From contig NZ_CP170633.1 in the NCBI RefSeq assembly GCF_042932805.1, forward strand, positions 1,364,001 through 1,428,000: 64,000 nucleotides of DNA, read 5' to 3'. Positions 1 through 8,368 of this stretch are shown here, in pieces. The notes under the pieces were generated by a model. That model searched no databases, had not been told where the DNA came from, and saw only the letters and a list, made by a program, of their open reading frames with translations. The DNA comes from Ascidiaceihabitans sp029251465 (GTDB lineage Bacteria > Pseudomonadota > Alphaproteobacteria > Rhodobacterales > Rhodobacteraceae). A program made the position numbers and the translations under genes. Each line of letters opens with the position of its first letter. Position 1 is the first letter of the stretch.

Positions 1-912
1 ACCAGCGAAGGTGTGCTGCAGGTCGAGATGGCAGCGCTGAGTTATCAGCGCACGCGACTGGTGCGCGCATGGACCCACCTTGAACGCCAACGCGGCGGGC
101 TGGGCTTTGTGGGTGGACCGGGCGAAACCCAGATTGAATCGGACAGACGCGCGATTGACGAACAACTGGTGCGCTTGCGTCGCCAGTTGGAAAAGGTTGT
201 GAAAACCCGTGCCTTGCACCGCGCCGCACGGGCGAAAATTCCGTTTCCCGTGGTGGCGTTGGTTGGTTATACGAACGCCGGAAAATCGACTCTTTTCAAT
301 AGGTTGACGGGCGCGGATGTGATGGTCAAGGACATGCTGTTCGCCACACTTGACCCGACCATGCGCAGCCTTGTGTTGCCTGACGGGCCTGAAGTGATCC
401 TGTCCGACACGGTTGGATTTATCTCTGATTTGCCGACCGAACTGGTTGCGTCATTCCGCGCCACGCTCGAAGAAGTTTTGGCCGCCGACATCATCCTGCA
501 CGTGCGCGATATCAGCCATCCTGAAACCGAAGCGCAGGCCAAAGACGTGCGCGACATCATGACGGTTTTGGGGGTCGAACGTGAACGCCCGACGTTTGAG
601 ATCTGGAATAAGGTCGACGTTCTGGAGCCTGAGGCCGCAGCGGCCGTTCAGGCCCGCGCGGACCGTGACGAGACCATTTTTGCGACGTCAGCCGTAAAAG
701 GCACCGGCCTTGATGTGATGATGGAGGCGGTTGCGGTTGCGCTGCAAGGATCGCTGTTCACCGAGGATCTGACATTGCCGTTCTCTGAGGGGCGCAAACG
801 CGCGTGGCTGTTTTCGAATGAGGTCGTTGAATCCGAAGGGCAATCCGAGGACGGTTTCGAGCTGACCGTGCGCTGGAGCGGCGATCAGAAGGCGCAGTAC
901 GACGCATTGTAG
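1..912 (+). CDS. hflX: GTPase HflX, 5' end outside the window
   Basis: The frame is open at base 1, so the gene begins upstream; 303 residues are visible, ending at TAG 910-912. They hold the end of the HflX N-terminal domain with the signature GGLGFVGGPGETQIE (about visible residues 32-46), a charged helical stretch, and the full G domain: P-loop GYTNAGKST (about 89-97), G3 DTVGF, G4 NKVD, then a short C-terminal tail. HflX proteins bind the 50S subunit and split stalled 70S ribosomes using GTP. In many proteobacteria hflX follows hfq, which cannot be checked here. Nothing abnormal is seen in the visible part and the family assignment is firm. Confidence 0.96.
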   Translation, partial: TSEGVLQVEMAALSYQRTRLVRAWTHLERQRGGLGFVGGPGETQIESDRRAIDEQLVRLRRQLEKVVKTRALHRAARAKIPFPVVALVGYTNAGKSTLFNRLTGADVMVKDMLFATLDPTMRSLVLPDGPEVILSDTVGFISDLPTELVASFRATLEEVLAADIILHVRDISHPETEAQAKDVRDIMTVLGVERERPTFEIWNKVDVLEPEAAAAVQARADRDETIFATSAVKGTGLDVMMEAVAVALQGSLFTEDLTLPFSEGRKRAWLFSNEVVESEGQSEDGFELTVRWSGDQKAQYDAL

Positions 913-1645
913 CGCGCGGCGGCGTTAACGCTGCGTGCGCCGGGGTGATTTTGTAAAACTGTACAAAAGCCACTGGAATCTGTGCAGTTCGCGCCGCACA
1001 ACGACGCCTGTATCAGCCTGAAACTGCCGAACTGTACAGATTTGGCTGAAATATGAGCAGTTTTGGCGGATTGGACGTGTTTAGGTGTGGTTAACCTGTT
1101 GGCCTCGTTCATGTTTGAGCGCGCGCGTTAGGTATTTGGTCATGTTTGCAGGGCTGTGCGATTTGGATCGACCGATATTCCGCAGGATGTGTGCCGTGGA
1201 TCATCTTGCAACTGATTTACGTCGTAGAGGATACGAAGGTCTGATTTGAGCCCACACTCGGCCTTTTGTATCAAACGCACCAATCCGGGTGTGCGTGATG
1301 ATTAAGACTCTACAACCGACAACACATAACATAGTGTCTGAAGATGATTGATTTGAAGCGAGCACGGCGGGACACCAACGAAAGCTCCGCTTCAGTCAAC
1401 GGAGAAACCCCGGGTATCAAATGTTCACGGCCAACCCGGCTGCAGCGAACTGGGGCATGAACGCGAACGGTCGCGATTCTATTTTCCACACCAGCCCGAA
1501 CAACTCACTCTTAAATGCCAGCAGGGCGGGGTTGTGACGGTAAATAGCATTACCCCATCGGACTATGTCGACGCACGGATCGCCGCCAAGGTTTCCGACA
1601 ATTCTACTTCAATTTATTGCAACCACGACAACCAAAGGAAATATA
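913..1645. other. 733-bp intergenic stretch with repeat fragments
   Basis: No convincing gene is seen between hflX and the protease; the ORFs here are short, without ribosome sites, and out of register with any recognisable family. The first 130 bp hold three ACTGTACA-like octamers (described separately). At 1235-1252 and 1442-1453 there are fragments that recur in other intergenic stretches of the window (61740-61757 and 11614-11625), suggesting decayed dispersed repeats. The rest is featureless to the eye. Confidence 0.5.
956..1042. promoter_or_regulatory. Cluster of ACTGTACA-like motifs, possible operator
   Basis: ACTGTACA occurs at about 957-964 and 1031-1038, and its near-complement TGTGCAGT at 981-988. 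The last two are the cores of a 15-bp inverted repeat (977-991 against 1028-1042, 14 of 15 matching) separated by 36 bp. The arrangement resembles paired binding sites of a dimeric regulator, or a long hairpin just after hflX. No start codon lies close downstream, so what it would control is unclear. The call is inference from symmetry only. Confidence 0.25.
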
Positions 1646-2437
1646 ATGAAACTATGTCTCAAGATTGGCCTTATGATAGCTGCGCTTGTTTCGCCGTTTG
1701 GAATAGCGAGCGCAGATACCACTAACGCCTATGCAAACTCTGGCATTCCTCTGGAATCCATTGATGATGCTCCTTGGGTGGCGACGATTGTTATGCATGG
1801 CACGCGCAACCAGTTTTGTGGCGGCGCGTTGGTTGCGCCGGGTTGGGTTCTGACGGCGGCGCACTGCGTCGACACGCCGACCGTGCGCAAAGACCCGTCA
1901 AGAATTGATGTTGTCTTGGGCACATTGAACTACGCGAGCGGTGGCGAGCAGATCACCGTGTCCGAAATTTTCATGAACCCAAGCTGGAATCCAAGCACGA
2001 TGGATTTTGACGTGGCGTTACTGCGTTTGTCCAATAGCGCGACCATTGGGCGGCCTATCCAAATGTATGAATCCGAAAACTTGCCGGGGGACATGACCGT
2101 TCAAGTGTCAGTCTGGGGTTCCACGGCACAGGGTGGTCCGGGAACTCCGGTTTTGAAATATACTGAGGTGCCGACGGTCTCCAACTATACGTGCAACGCC
2201 CCTGAAAGTTATAACGGCGCCCTAACCAACACGATGTTTTGTACAGGTTATCCGAGAGGCGGCAAAGATGCTTGCCCAGGTATTAGTGGAGGGCCGGTGT
2301 ATGTTCGTATTTGGGGCGAAATTAGGTTGGGCGGTATTGTTAGCTGGGGCCACGGGTGTGCCGTTGCACTAAGGTTCGGGGTCAACACACAGGTTTCGGC
2401 AATATCTGATTGGGCCAATCAGACGATGTCGAACTAA
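1646..2437 (+). CDS. Secreted trypsin-fold (S1) serine protease, atypical
   Basis: The ATG at 1646 is chosen because AAAGGA lies 7 bp upstream and a signal peptide follows directly (MKLCLK, hydrophobic core, cleavage near ASA-D24); an in-frame start at 1565 lacks both. The 263-residue product has the S1 triad: His73 in TAAHC with the Cys58/Cys74 pair, Asp122 in FDVALLRL and Ser214 in GISGGP. Asp208, six residues before Ser214, fits the trypsin S1-pocket Asp189, so cleavage after Arg/Lys is expected. Odd: the residue before the catalytic Ser is Ile213 instead of the near-invariant Asp194, and there is no IVGG N-terminus after an Arg/Lys, so the usual zymogen switch is absent. It probably acts in the periplasm or outside. 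It stands alone, with no partner gene nearby. Confidence 0.85.
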   Translation: MKLCLKIGLMIAALVSPFGIASADTTNAYANSGIPLESIDDAPWVATIVMHGTRNQFCGGALVAPGWVLTAAHCVDTPTVRKDPSRIDVVLGTLNYASGGEQITVSEIFMNPSWNPSTMDFDVALLRLSNSATIGRPIQMYESENLPGDMTVQVSVWGSTAQGGPGTPVLKYTEVPTVSNYTCNAPESYNGALTNTMFCTGYPRGGKDACPGISGGPVYVRIWGEIRLGGIVSWGHGCAVALRFGVNTQVSAISDWANQTMSN

Positions 2438-2568
2438 GCGTCAAAGAACAATTCGCGTGCCCGCAAGTTCGCGGGCGCGCGTCACAAGTTGCTTAACCAT
2501 TGGCCACCGGTTTAAGAGAGCGTGCCGGTCAAATTGGGTCAAACGCAGACTTTTGTGCCGGGAACTAG

Positions 2569-2598
2569 AACTGCAGCTTTATCCCGCAGTTCCGTCAT
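2569..2598. repeat. Degenerate dispersed intergenic repeat, copy 1
   Basis: A segment beginning AACTGCAGCTTTATCCCGCAG and ending GTCAT closely matches 11620-11649 and, less well, 61634-61663, all in non-coding DNA. The shared core is CTTTRTCCCGCAG followed by GTCAT after a few variable bases. It sits 20 bp before the small ORF at 2620. Family and mechanism unknown. Confidence 0.4.
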
Positions 2599-2619
2599 TT
2601 AGAATATCCGAGAAAGGGG

Positions 2620-2841
2620 ATGACTATTGCTAGAGAAATCGTGCAATCGAAACTGCTGTTGTCACTGATTGTTTCTTTGCTGAGTATTCCAGCAATGTTC
2701 ATTTCTCGAGTAACCCCACCTCATGGCCCGGGCGTAATCTCGCTGTTGTTTTTGGCAATTTGGGGGATCAGCACGATGTACATTATGGTTCGTGCAGTTT
2801 TTTGGACATTCAAATCAATAGCAAAGTTCTTACGTTGCTAG
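2620..2841 (+). CDS. Small two-helix membrane protein, unknown
   Basis: A 73-residue ORF with a purine-rich stretch (GAGAAAGGGG) immediately before the ATG. It contains two clear hydrophobic helices, about residues 11-28 and 38-60, separated by a short loop with TPPHGPG, and ends in a basic tail (FKSIAKFLRC). I recognise no family. The ORF is isolated between the protease and the convergent rluE, and base composition is lower in G+C than the neighbours. It could be a real inner-membrane microprotein or a chance ORF; the hydrophobic pattern and ribosome site favour real. Confidence 0.5.
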   Translation: MTIAREIVQSKLLLSLIVSLLSIPAMFISRVTPPHGPGVISLLFLAIWGISTMYIMVRAVFWTFKSIAKFLRC

Positions 2842-2907
2842 TCGGCCAATTTCTAACCAACAAAGGCCTGAAAGGTCCGCACAGCTGACCTTGTCACTTA
2901 AGCGTCG

Positions 2908-3453
2908 CTAAGCATCCCGCCATTTTCCGCTCGCCAGATCACCAAGGCTCCATTGTCCGACTTGTGCGCGGATCAGGCGTAGCGTGGGATGCCCGATGTG
3001 GGCGGTCATGCGCCGGACTTGGCGGTTGCGCCCTTCGGTGATGGTGATTTGCAGCCAGGTGTCGGGAATATCTTTGCGCACGCGGATCGGTGGGTCGCGT
3101 TCCCATAGCCCGTCGGGTTCCGAGATCTGTTCGACCTTTGCCCGTTCGGTCATGCCGTCGTTCAGCTTGACACCACCGGCAAGTTGGCTCAGCGCGCGCC
3201 CTTTTGGCGTGCCTTCGACTTGGACCCAGTAGGTCTTTTCCATCTTGTTGGTCGGGTGCGTGATGCGCGCCTGCAGCGATCCGCTGTCGGTCAAAACCAT
3301 CAACCCTTCGCTGTCGCGGTCAAGGCGACCTGCGGCGTAGACGTCGGGGATCTTGATGAATTTCGACAGGGTCGGGCGCGGCGAAGTGGTGCCTTTGTCG
3401 GTGAATTGCGACAGCACGCCGAACGGTTTGTTGAATAGGATGACGCGGGCCAT
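2908..3453 (-). CDS. rluE: 23S rRNA pseudouridine synthase, RluE/RsuA family
   Basis: 181 residues, the short form of the RsuA/RluB/E/F family without an S4 domain. The catalytic motif is GRLDRDSEG with Asp45 as nucleophile; KTYWVQVEG and the C-terminal GRNRQVRRM motif, which is diagnostic of the RsuA branch, are intact. RluE isomerises U2457 in E. coli 23S rRNA; the same target is inferred here. The ATG abuts the TAA of the acylase gene (stop 3454-3456, start at 3453), so the two are probably transcribed and translated together although functionally unrelated. Confidence 0.9.
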   Translation of the reverse strand: MARVILFNKPFGVLSQFTDKGTTSPRPTLSKFIKIPDVYAAGRLDRDSEGLMVLTDSGSLQARITHPTNKMEKTYWVQVEGTPKGRALSQLAGGVKLNDGMTERAKVEQISEPDGLWERDPPIRVRKDIPDTWLQITITEGRNRQVRRMTAHIGHPTLRLIRAQVGQWSLGDLASGKWRDA

Positions 3454-5931
3454 TTATTGCTCCGATGCAGGGTTCAAGGTTGTCACACCGACGGCAGCAC
3501 CGCGGGCGAGGTCTGCGTCCAGTGACATGAGGATGTATTCGCCGCGCCGCCACAATTGCGCGAGGTCGTCGTAGTGGCGCGATAAAAAGTGGCCCGATTG
3601 CCCCGTCGAGGTGACAAAAACCGAGCTGTCAGGATCGGCGAAATCGTAGACGCCGCGGTAGCCGGCACCATGCACGTTTTCGAACGGGTTGGGGCCGTCA
3701 CCTGATGTCAGCCCACGGTTCAGCGTGTTGTCGCCGCCAGAGGTGGATTGGCGGATGTTCACGAAATAGCGCAGCAGCGGCACTTTGCCCAAGGTCGTGT
3801 GGTCGTGCGTGGCTTGGTGTGCGTCGCCCCAGCGCAAGGATTCGAGCCCCGAGCCCCAAGTTTCCTCGATTTCCAGCAACGCGTCATCCAAGGCCAATCG
3901 CGCCATGTCGGCGCAGGTTTCAATCGGCGCGCTTTGCACCACGTCGCACCACTGCGCGGCCCCGTCGATGTCGCGGTAGACCCGTTCGATGAACAGCGGT
4001 TCGACGTGGCTGAACTGGTCAGCCATTGGCCCCAGATCATCGTTGATCAGCCGGTCTTGCAGCGCGCGCAACCACGTGGCGTAGATCAGCGGTTCGGGCA
4101 GGTGTTCGTTCATCTCACCGCTCCAACTGGCAAGCAGATCCAGCGCGCGTTGGCGTTTGCGCTCGGGCGTGCCTTCGACGGCGGCCTCGCCTGTGAACCA
4201 CAACTCGGCCCCGATCAGCGGCAGCAGGGATCGCGCGGTGAAACTGACGGTATCCAACTGCGCCTCGACAAAGCTGTCGCGCGTGTGGACTTGGCGCGCT
4301 TGCATCAGCCGTTGCCAGCGTTGGATGCGTTGCGTGTCGCCCCACGTAAACGACACGTGATTGGGGAACGGGCGTTCAACGGTCTTGTTGTTGGTGTTGC
4401 CGAGGATACCGCCCAAAGGGGCGATGAATTCGGGGTTGGCGGCGTAGGGCATGCGCCCTTCCCAGTGGTTTTTCGGGTCCGCCCCAAGGGACGGCATGCG
4501 CCCTTGGCTTTGGTGATTTGCATCGCGGCGCGGGATCGCACCGATGGTTTTCATCGCGATGTTTTCACGGTCCACCAGCGTCAGGTTTTGCGCGGGCGCG
4601 ATGTAGAACACGCCGGCGTCGATGGCTTGTTTGACGTTGCGCGCTTGCATGATCCCGATGCCTGCGGTCATCGATGTGTCACGCGGGCTGAGCACGGTGG
4701 CAGACAGGGCTGCGACATGACCGGGCGGCGTGACAGTGCGCAAGTCTTTGAATGCACCGGGTAAAATCGGGCCGTTGTCGGACCAGCGCAGGGTAATTGT
4801 GATCGGTGGTGCGTCTTTGATGTTGATGATCGAGGGGCGGGTTTCAAACGCCTTAAAGCCGTCTTTGACGCGGTATTCTTCGGAATTGTCGGGGTTCAGT
4901 TCTTCGATCATGATGTCTTGGTCATCGACGTAGGCGCTGGTCAGGCCCCAGCCCAATTCGGCGCTGCGTCCGGTCAGGATCACGGGAACGCCGGGGATCG
5001 TGCCGCCAATCACGCTGCCGGTGCGCAAATCCATACGCGCCAGATACCAGATTGCGGGGGCGGTGAACCCGAGGTGCGGATCGTTGGCCAGCAACGTGCC
5101 ACCGGACGCAGAGCGTGTCGGCGCTGCGGCCCACGCGTTGGACGCACCGGCAAATACGGGCGCTTTGAACGGTGACAAAGGGTGCTGGCCGGAGGTGTTT
5201 TGCGCATAGACGGGCAGGGTCGACAGGTCAGGCATTAGTGAGGCGTATTGCGGCAAGGCAGCCACGCCAGAGCCCGGCGCGTCGGGCAGAATATCGCCCA
5301 AGCGCTTGGCATCAGGCACCGCCAGCGACATGCGGGCGCGCAGAACTTCGGCGTCCAGATGACCGGACATTTGCAGGCCCATCAGCTTGATCAGTGCAAT
5401 CGAATCTGCAGGGCGCCACAGGGCAATCGGCGCGTTGAAAATGAACATCTCGGGCGCACCACGCCCCGACGCCCCTTTGTTGATTTCGGCCAGTTGCGCG
5501 TTCACGCCAGCGGAATAGGCCTCGAGTGCGGCGCGGGTCGGCGCGTTCTGTGCCTCAACCGAGGCAATCGACAGACGGTACAAATCCAGACGGCGCAAAT
5601 GCGTGTCGATCTCCAGCGTGGTGGTGCCGAACACTTCGGACAGCCGGCCCTGAGCGGTGCGGCGCAGCACAGTCATTTGCCACAGGCGATCCTGCGCGTG
5701 CGCAAACCCCAGCGCAAAAAACGCATCCGCATCGGTTTGCGCCAGAATATGCGGCACATTCGCATTGTCGCGCACGATCTCGATCGGGGCGTTTATGCCG
5801 TCAACCGTGACCGCAGCCGAGTAGTCGGGCAGGGACCGTGAGGCCAGATAATAGACCAGCAAAATTGCCAGCACAGACAGCACAATCGCCGCCGCTGTCA
5901 GTCGTACCAGCCATTGAAACAATAGTGCCAT
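3454..5931 (-). CDS. Penicillin acylase family Ntn hydrolase
   Basis: 825 residues. An N-terminal hydrophobic helix (about 8-29) exports or anchors the precursor in the periplasm. The alpha part carries the family block NVPHILAQTDADAFFALGFA followed by AQDRLWQM (about 58-86). The autoprocessing site is before Ser264 in GASNAWA, which becomes the N-terminal nucleophile of the beta chain, followed by GGTLLANDPHL (277-287). Members hydrolyse amide bonds of penicillins, acyl-homoserine lactones or other acylated amines after self-cleavage; the substrate cannot be told from sequence. An aculeacin- or AHL-acylase-like role (quorum quenching) is possible in a Roseobacter but is inference. First gene of a likely two-gene unit with rluE. 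Confidence 0.88.
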   Translation of the reverse strand: MALLFQWLVRLTAAAIVLSVLAILLVYYLASRSLPDYSAAVTVDGINAPIEIVRDNANVPHILAQTDADAFFALGFAHAQDRLWQMTVLRRTAQGRLSEVFGTTTLEIDTHLRRLDLYRLSIASVEAQNAPTRAALEAYSAGVNAQLAEINKGASGRGAPEMFIFNAPIALWRPADSIALIKLMGLQMSGHLDAEVLRARMSLAVPDAKRLGDILPDAPGSGVAALPQYASLMPDLSTLPVYAQNTSGQHPLSPFKAPVFAGASNAWAAAPTRSASGGTLLANDPHLGFTAPAIWYLARMDLRTGSVIGGTIPGVPVILTGRSAELGWGLTSAYVDDQDIMIEELNPDNSEEYRVKDGFKAFETRPSIINIKDAPPITITLRWSDNGPILPGAFKDLRTVTPPGHVAALSATVLSPRDTSMTAGIGIMQARNVKQAIDAGVFYIAPAQNLTLVDRENIAMKTIGAIPRRDANHQSQGRMPSLGADPKNHWEGRMPYAANPEFIAPLGGILGNTNNKTVERPFPNHVSFTWGDTQRIQRWQRLMQARQVHTRDSFVEAQLDTVSFTARSLLPLIGAELWFTGEAAVEGTPERKRQRALDLLASWSGEMNEHLPEPLIYATWLRALQDRLINDDLGPMADQFSHVEPLFIERVYRDIDGAAQWCDVVQSAPIETCADMARLALDDALLEIEETWGSGLESLRWGDAHQATHDHTTLGKVPLLRYFVNIRQSTSGGDNTLNRGLTSGDGPNPFENVHGAGYRGVYDFADPDSSVFVTSTGQSGHFLSRHYDDLAQLWRRGEYILMSLDADLARGAAVGVTTLNPASEQ

Positions 5932-6044
5932 CGCGGCCTCGTGCAGTTGACCCTTGGGGTCAGACTGTTACGTATGCTGGCAAACGATGACAACCGTCCA
6001 TTGGCCCGTAGTGGCGTCCATTGGCGCACATTCAGGAGAAAGAC

Positions 6045-6917
6045 ATGACAAAGATTGCATTTTTGGGTTTGGGGGTCATGGGCGGACCAATGGCGGGGCA
6101 TCTGCAAAAGGCAGGCTTTGACGTAACGGTTTACAATCGCACGGCTTCCAAGGCGGATGCTTGGGCGGCTGAATACGGTGGATCGGCGGCGGCTACCCCG
6201 CGCGAGGCCGCTGCGGGCGCTGAGTTTGTGATGGCCTGTGTGGGCAACGATGATGATTTGCGGTCGGTCTGTTTGGGTGCGGATGGCGCGTTTGCAGGCA
6301 TGGGCGCACAAGCGGTGTTTGTGGATCACACCACCGTGTCGGCAAAGGTCACGCAAGAGCTGCACACAGCCGCAGGTGACGCAGGCAATTATTTCATCGA
6401 TGCGCCGATTTCAGGTGGTCAGGCGGGGGCCGAAAATGGCGCGCTGTCGATCATGTGCGGCGGTGACGAGGACGCATTCAAACGCGCATTGCCGGTGATG
6501 GAGGTGTATTCCAAAATCTGCCGTCGCATTGGGGACAGCGGTGCCGGGCAGATGACCAAAATGTGCAACCAGATCGCGATTGCAGGTTTGGTTCAGGGGC
6601 TGTCAGAGGCGCTGCATTTCGCACAGAAAGCCGGTCTTGACGGGCGCGCGGTGGTCGAGGTCATTAGCCAAGGTGCTGCTGGCAGCTGGCAGATGGCGAA
6701 CCGGTACGAAACCATGCTGGACGATCATTTTGACCACGGGTTTGCTGTGGATTGGATGCGCAAGGATCTGGGGATTTGTCTGGACACCGCCAACGAAATC
6801 GACGCGTCTTTGCCGGTCACCGCACTGGTCGATCAGTTCTATCACGATGTGCAAAAGCTGGGCGGCGGGCGCTGGGATACGTCCAGCCTGATCAAGCGTT
6901 TGCAGGCGATGGGTTAA
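6045..6917 (+). CDS. NAD(P)-dependent 3-hydroxyisobutyrate dehydrogenase family
   Basis: The ATG at 6045 has AGGAG six bases upstream and opens directly into MTKIAFLGLGVMGGPMAGHL, the Rossmann dinucleotide motif; the longer frame from 6021 has no ribosome site. 290 residues. The substrate-binding block DAPISGGQAGAENG (about 119-132) and catalytic Lys172 in GAGQMTKMCNQ are present. The family oxidises beta-hydroxyacids (3-hydroxyisobutyrate, tartronate semialdehyde, glyoxylate/succinic semialdehyde reduction). No valine-degradation genes flank it, so the substrate is undetermined. Divergent from the acylase gene and followed by a likely terminator. Confidence 0.88.
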   Translation: MTKIAFLGLGVMGGPMAGHLQKAGFDVTVYNRTASKADAWAAEYGGSAAATPREAAAGAEFVMACVGNDDDLRSVCLGADGAFAGMGAQAVFVDHTTVSAKVTQELHTAAGDAGNYFIDAPISGGQAGAENGALSIMCGGDEDAFKRALPVMEVYSKICRRIGDSGAGQMTKMCNQIAIAGLVQGLSEALHFAQKAGLDGRAVVEVISQGAAGSWQMANRYETMLDDHFDHGFAVDWMRKDLGICLDTANEIDASLPVTALVDQFYHDVQKLGGGRWDTSSLIKRLQAMG

Positions 6918-6930
6918 CAGACCCCAGTTG

Positions 6931-6965
6931 CCCCCCCTGAGCGTGTTCTTGGGGGGGTCGTTTTG
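6931..6965 (+). terminator. C7/G7 stem-loop after the dehydrogenase
   Basis: CCCCCCC at 6931-6937 pairs with GGGGGGG at 6951-6957 over a 13-nt loop and is followed by TCGTTTT. It starts 13 bp after the TAA. The tail is weak in T, so efficiency is uncertain. Confidence 0.6.
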
Positions 6966-7219
6966 GAGTTTGTTGGGGAAATCAAGGTAGGTGCGTTGTG
7001 GTCAATGTCGGGTTTGAGCCCAATTGACCAATATTCTGTGATGTAGCGAATGTCAGGTTCCAGGCGCTTAAACCGCTGCCTTCTCCGCTCTCGAATGAAC
7101 TTCACTGTCGAGAAGTGCAACAGGGCTCCAAAAATCTGCGACATTACCCTCTCCAAAGCATCTTAAGCTTCACAAAATCGGTCAAACTGACTTTCTCGAC
7201 ATACTGACGCGGTCGCGCC

Positions 7220-7969
7220 TTAGAACCGGTATGACAATCCAACAAAGCTGCTGAGGCCGACATCTTCGTCCACGATTGGGCTGTCCGAAACGTCATCGGG
7301 CAGAAAGGTGGCGCGTACCGAGCCCACCAGGTTCACCCTGTCGTTGATCGGGAACACGGTTGAAACTGCGATGTGGGGTATGATGACGTTACCAGGCGCG
7401 TAAGCGGGTCGTCCTATGGTGGCCTCGTTCGCAAAGACACCATAGGAATACTGCGCGAGGTCGTCGCTTTGCCAGGTCAGGCCAGCCGACAAAAGGAGTG
7501 GCGTCTGGCCCAAGGGGAGCGGTTGTCGCACTTCTGCCGCGATCTCGTGACCACCATGATCGTCAGACAGTTCGGTAACAGCCCTCAGGTGCAATTGTGT
7601 CCCACGTCCGAAGCTGTAGCGCAGTTGCACCCCACCATCGACTGTGATGTCGCGATCAATACCCGCCAGCGCGGGGCTGTCGGTATCGTCGAGGGCAGAG
7701 AACCGTGGCGATACGACAGCGCTAAATTGAAGCTGCTGGTTCGAAATGAGCGTGACGCGCAGCCCGTCCGGGATGCCGATGCTGAACGCCTCTGCCTCGT
7801 AACGAAGGAGCGGCAGTGCCTGTGTTTCGTTATCCTCCCCAACGAAGATGGACGTCGCATGGGTCACGCCCAGTCCCAGGGAGAACCCCTCGGCCGGTTG
7901 TTGTGCTACGGCCTGTCCTGCACCGCAGCCAACCACCATGGTGGTTGCGACGATCGCTCGAAATGTCAT
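7220..7969 (-). CDS. MipA/OmpV family outer-membrane protein
   Basis: 249 residues with a signal peptide (cleavage near QAVA-QQPAEG, about residue 22) and alternating beta-strand pattern throughout, ending in the terminal aromatic Phe typical of outer-membrane barrels (GLSYRF). Strand segments such as LPLLRYEAEAFSIGIPDGLR and the final SSFVGLSYRF fit MipA/OmpV (MltA-interacting protein) proteins, although it is somewhat divergent. Role in the family: scaffold for murein synthesis complexes or simple porin-like barrel; not resolvable here. Lies 32 bp downstream of a broken small gene in the same direction. Confidence 0.8.
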   Translation of the reverse strand: MTFRAIVATTMVVGCGAGQAVAQQPAEGFSLGLGVTHATSIFVGEDNETQALPLLRYEAEAFSIGIPDGLRVTLISNQQLQFSAVVSPRFSALDDTDSPALAGIDRDITVDGGVQLRYSFGRGTQLHLRAVTELSDDHGGHEIAAEVRQPLPLGQTPLLLSAGLTWQSDDLAQYSYGVFANEATIGRPAYAPGNVIIPHIAVSTVFPINDRVNLVGSVRATFLPDDVSDSPIVDEDVGLSSFVGLSYRF

Positions 7970-8001
7970 GGGTGTTTTCCTTCGTGTATTTAGCGAGGTG
8001 A

Positions 8002-8316
8002 TCAGTTCGCGGGGTTCAGGGTTTGTCCGTTTTCAAGTGTCAGCCCGCCATTGGCGGTGATGGCAACCTGTCCGCATTGATCGCCGCGTGGCACCGTCAT
8101 GCACAGCTCTGACCCGTTCAGGGACCATGTGCCGTTCTGCTGTCCTCACGGGGTTTGCATCGCGATTGTACCCCCCTCGAGGAAAGGCATTTGCATGTGT
8201 ATTCCCATGCGCCGCATCTCGAACGTGTTCCCGGTGATGTGTGCCGCAATCACGGTTTCACTGTCTGCTGTGAAGCCGCAGCACCTTCCTTGGCGATCCC
8301 GAAGTGCCGTTGCTAT
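8002..8316 (-). pseudogene. Decayed small secreted-type protein gene
   Basis: On the minus strand one frame reads from 8316 to a stop at 8002-8004 with coding character but with an internal TGA at 8146-8148 and no start codon. Upstream of the stop it reads ...ETVIAAHITGNTFEMRRMG..., downstream GQQNGTWSLNGSELCMTVPRG, then DQCGQVAITANGGLTLENGQ and a terminal NPAN. The pattern GNT...GTW...G..(L/M)C resembles small periplasmic proteins common in Rhodobacteraceae; this is from memory and not tested. The 5' end (before about 8272) looks further disrupted. It was probably transcribed with the MipA gene 32 bp downstream. Confidence 0.6.
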
Positions 8317-8323
8317 TTAGAAA

Positions 8324-8362
8324 CGAACGTCGTTCGAAGCTGATTTCGTGCACGAAATCAGC
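8324..8362. repeat. Perfect 24-bp palindrome with adjoining 13-bp inverted repeat
   Basis: Positions 8339-8362 form a perfect palindrome (half site GCTGATTTCGTG). Just left of it CGAACG-T-CGTTCG spans 8324-8336. It lies six bp past the stop codon of the CocE-type gene and before the pseudogene. A zero-loop palindrome without a T tract is not a classical terminator; it may be an operator, a mobile-element end, or the scar of an insertion. Confidence 0.6.
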
Positions 8363-8368
8363 GCCCAG

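Noticed and set aside
3748..4764. 338-codon plus-strand ORF
   Set aside because: Lies wholly antisense to the penicillin-acylase-family gene and has the Arg/His/Gln-rich composition of a shadow frame in GC-rich DNA.
3454..5931. Calling the acylase a quorum-quenching AHL acylase
   Set aside because: Family membership is clear but substrate specificity cannot be read from the visible motifs, and no luxI/luxR genes are nearby.
6914..7156. 80-codon minus-strand ORF
   Set aside because: Its 3' part runs through the terminator-like hairpin after the dehydrogenase gene; no ribosome site or recognisable domain.
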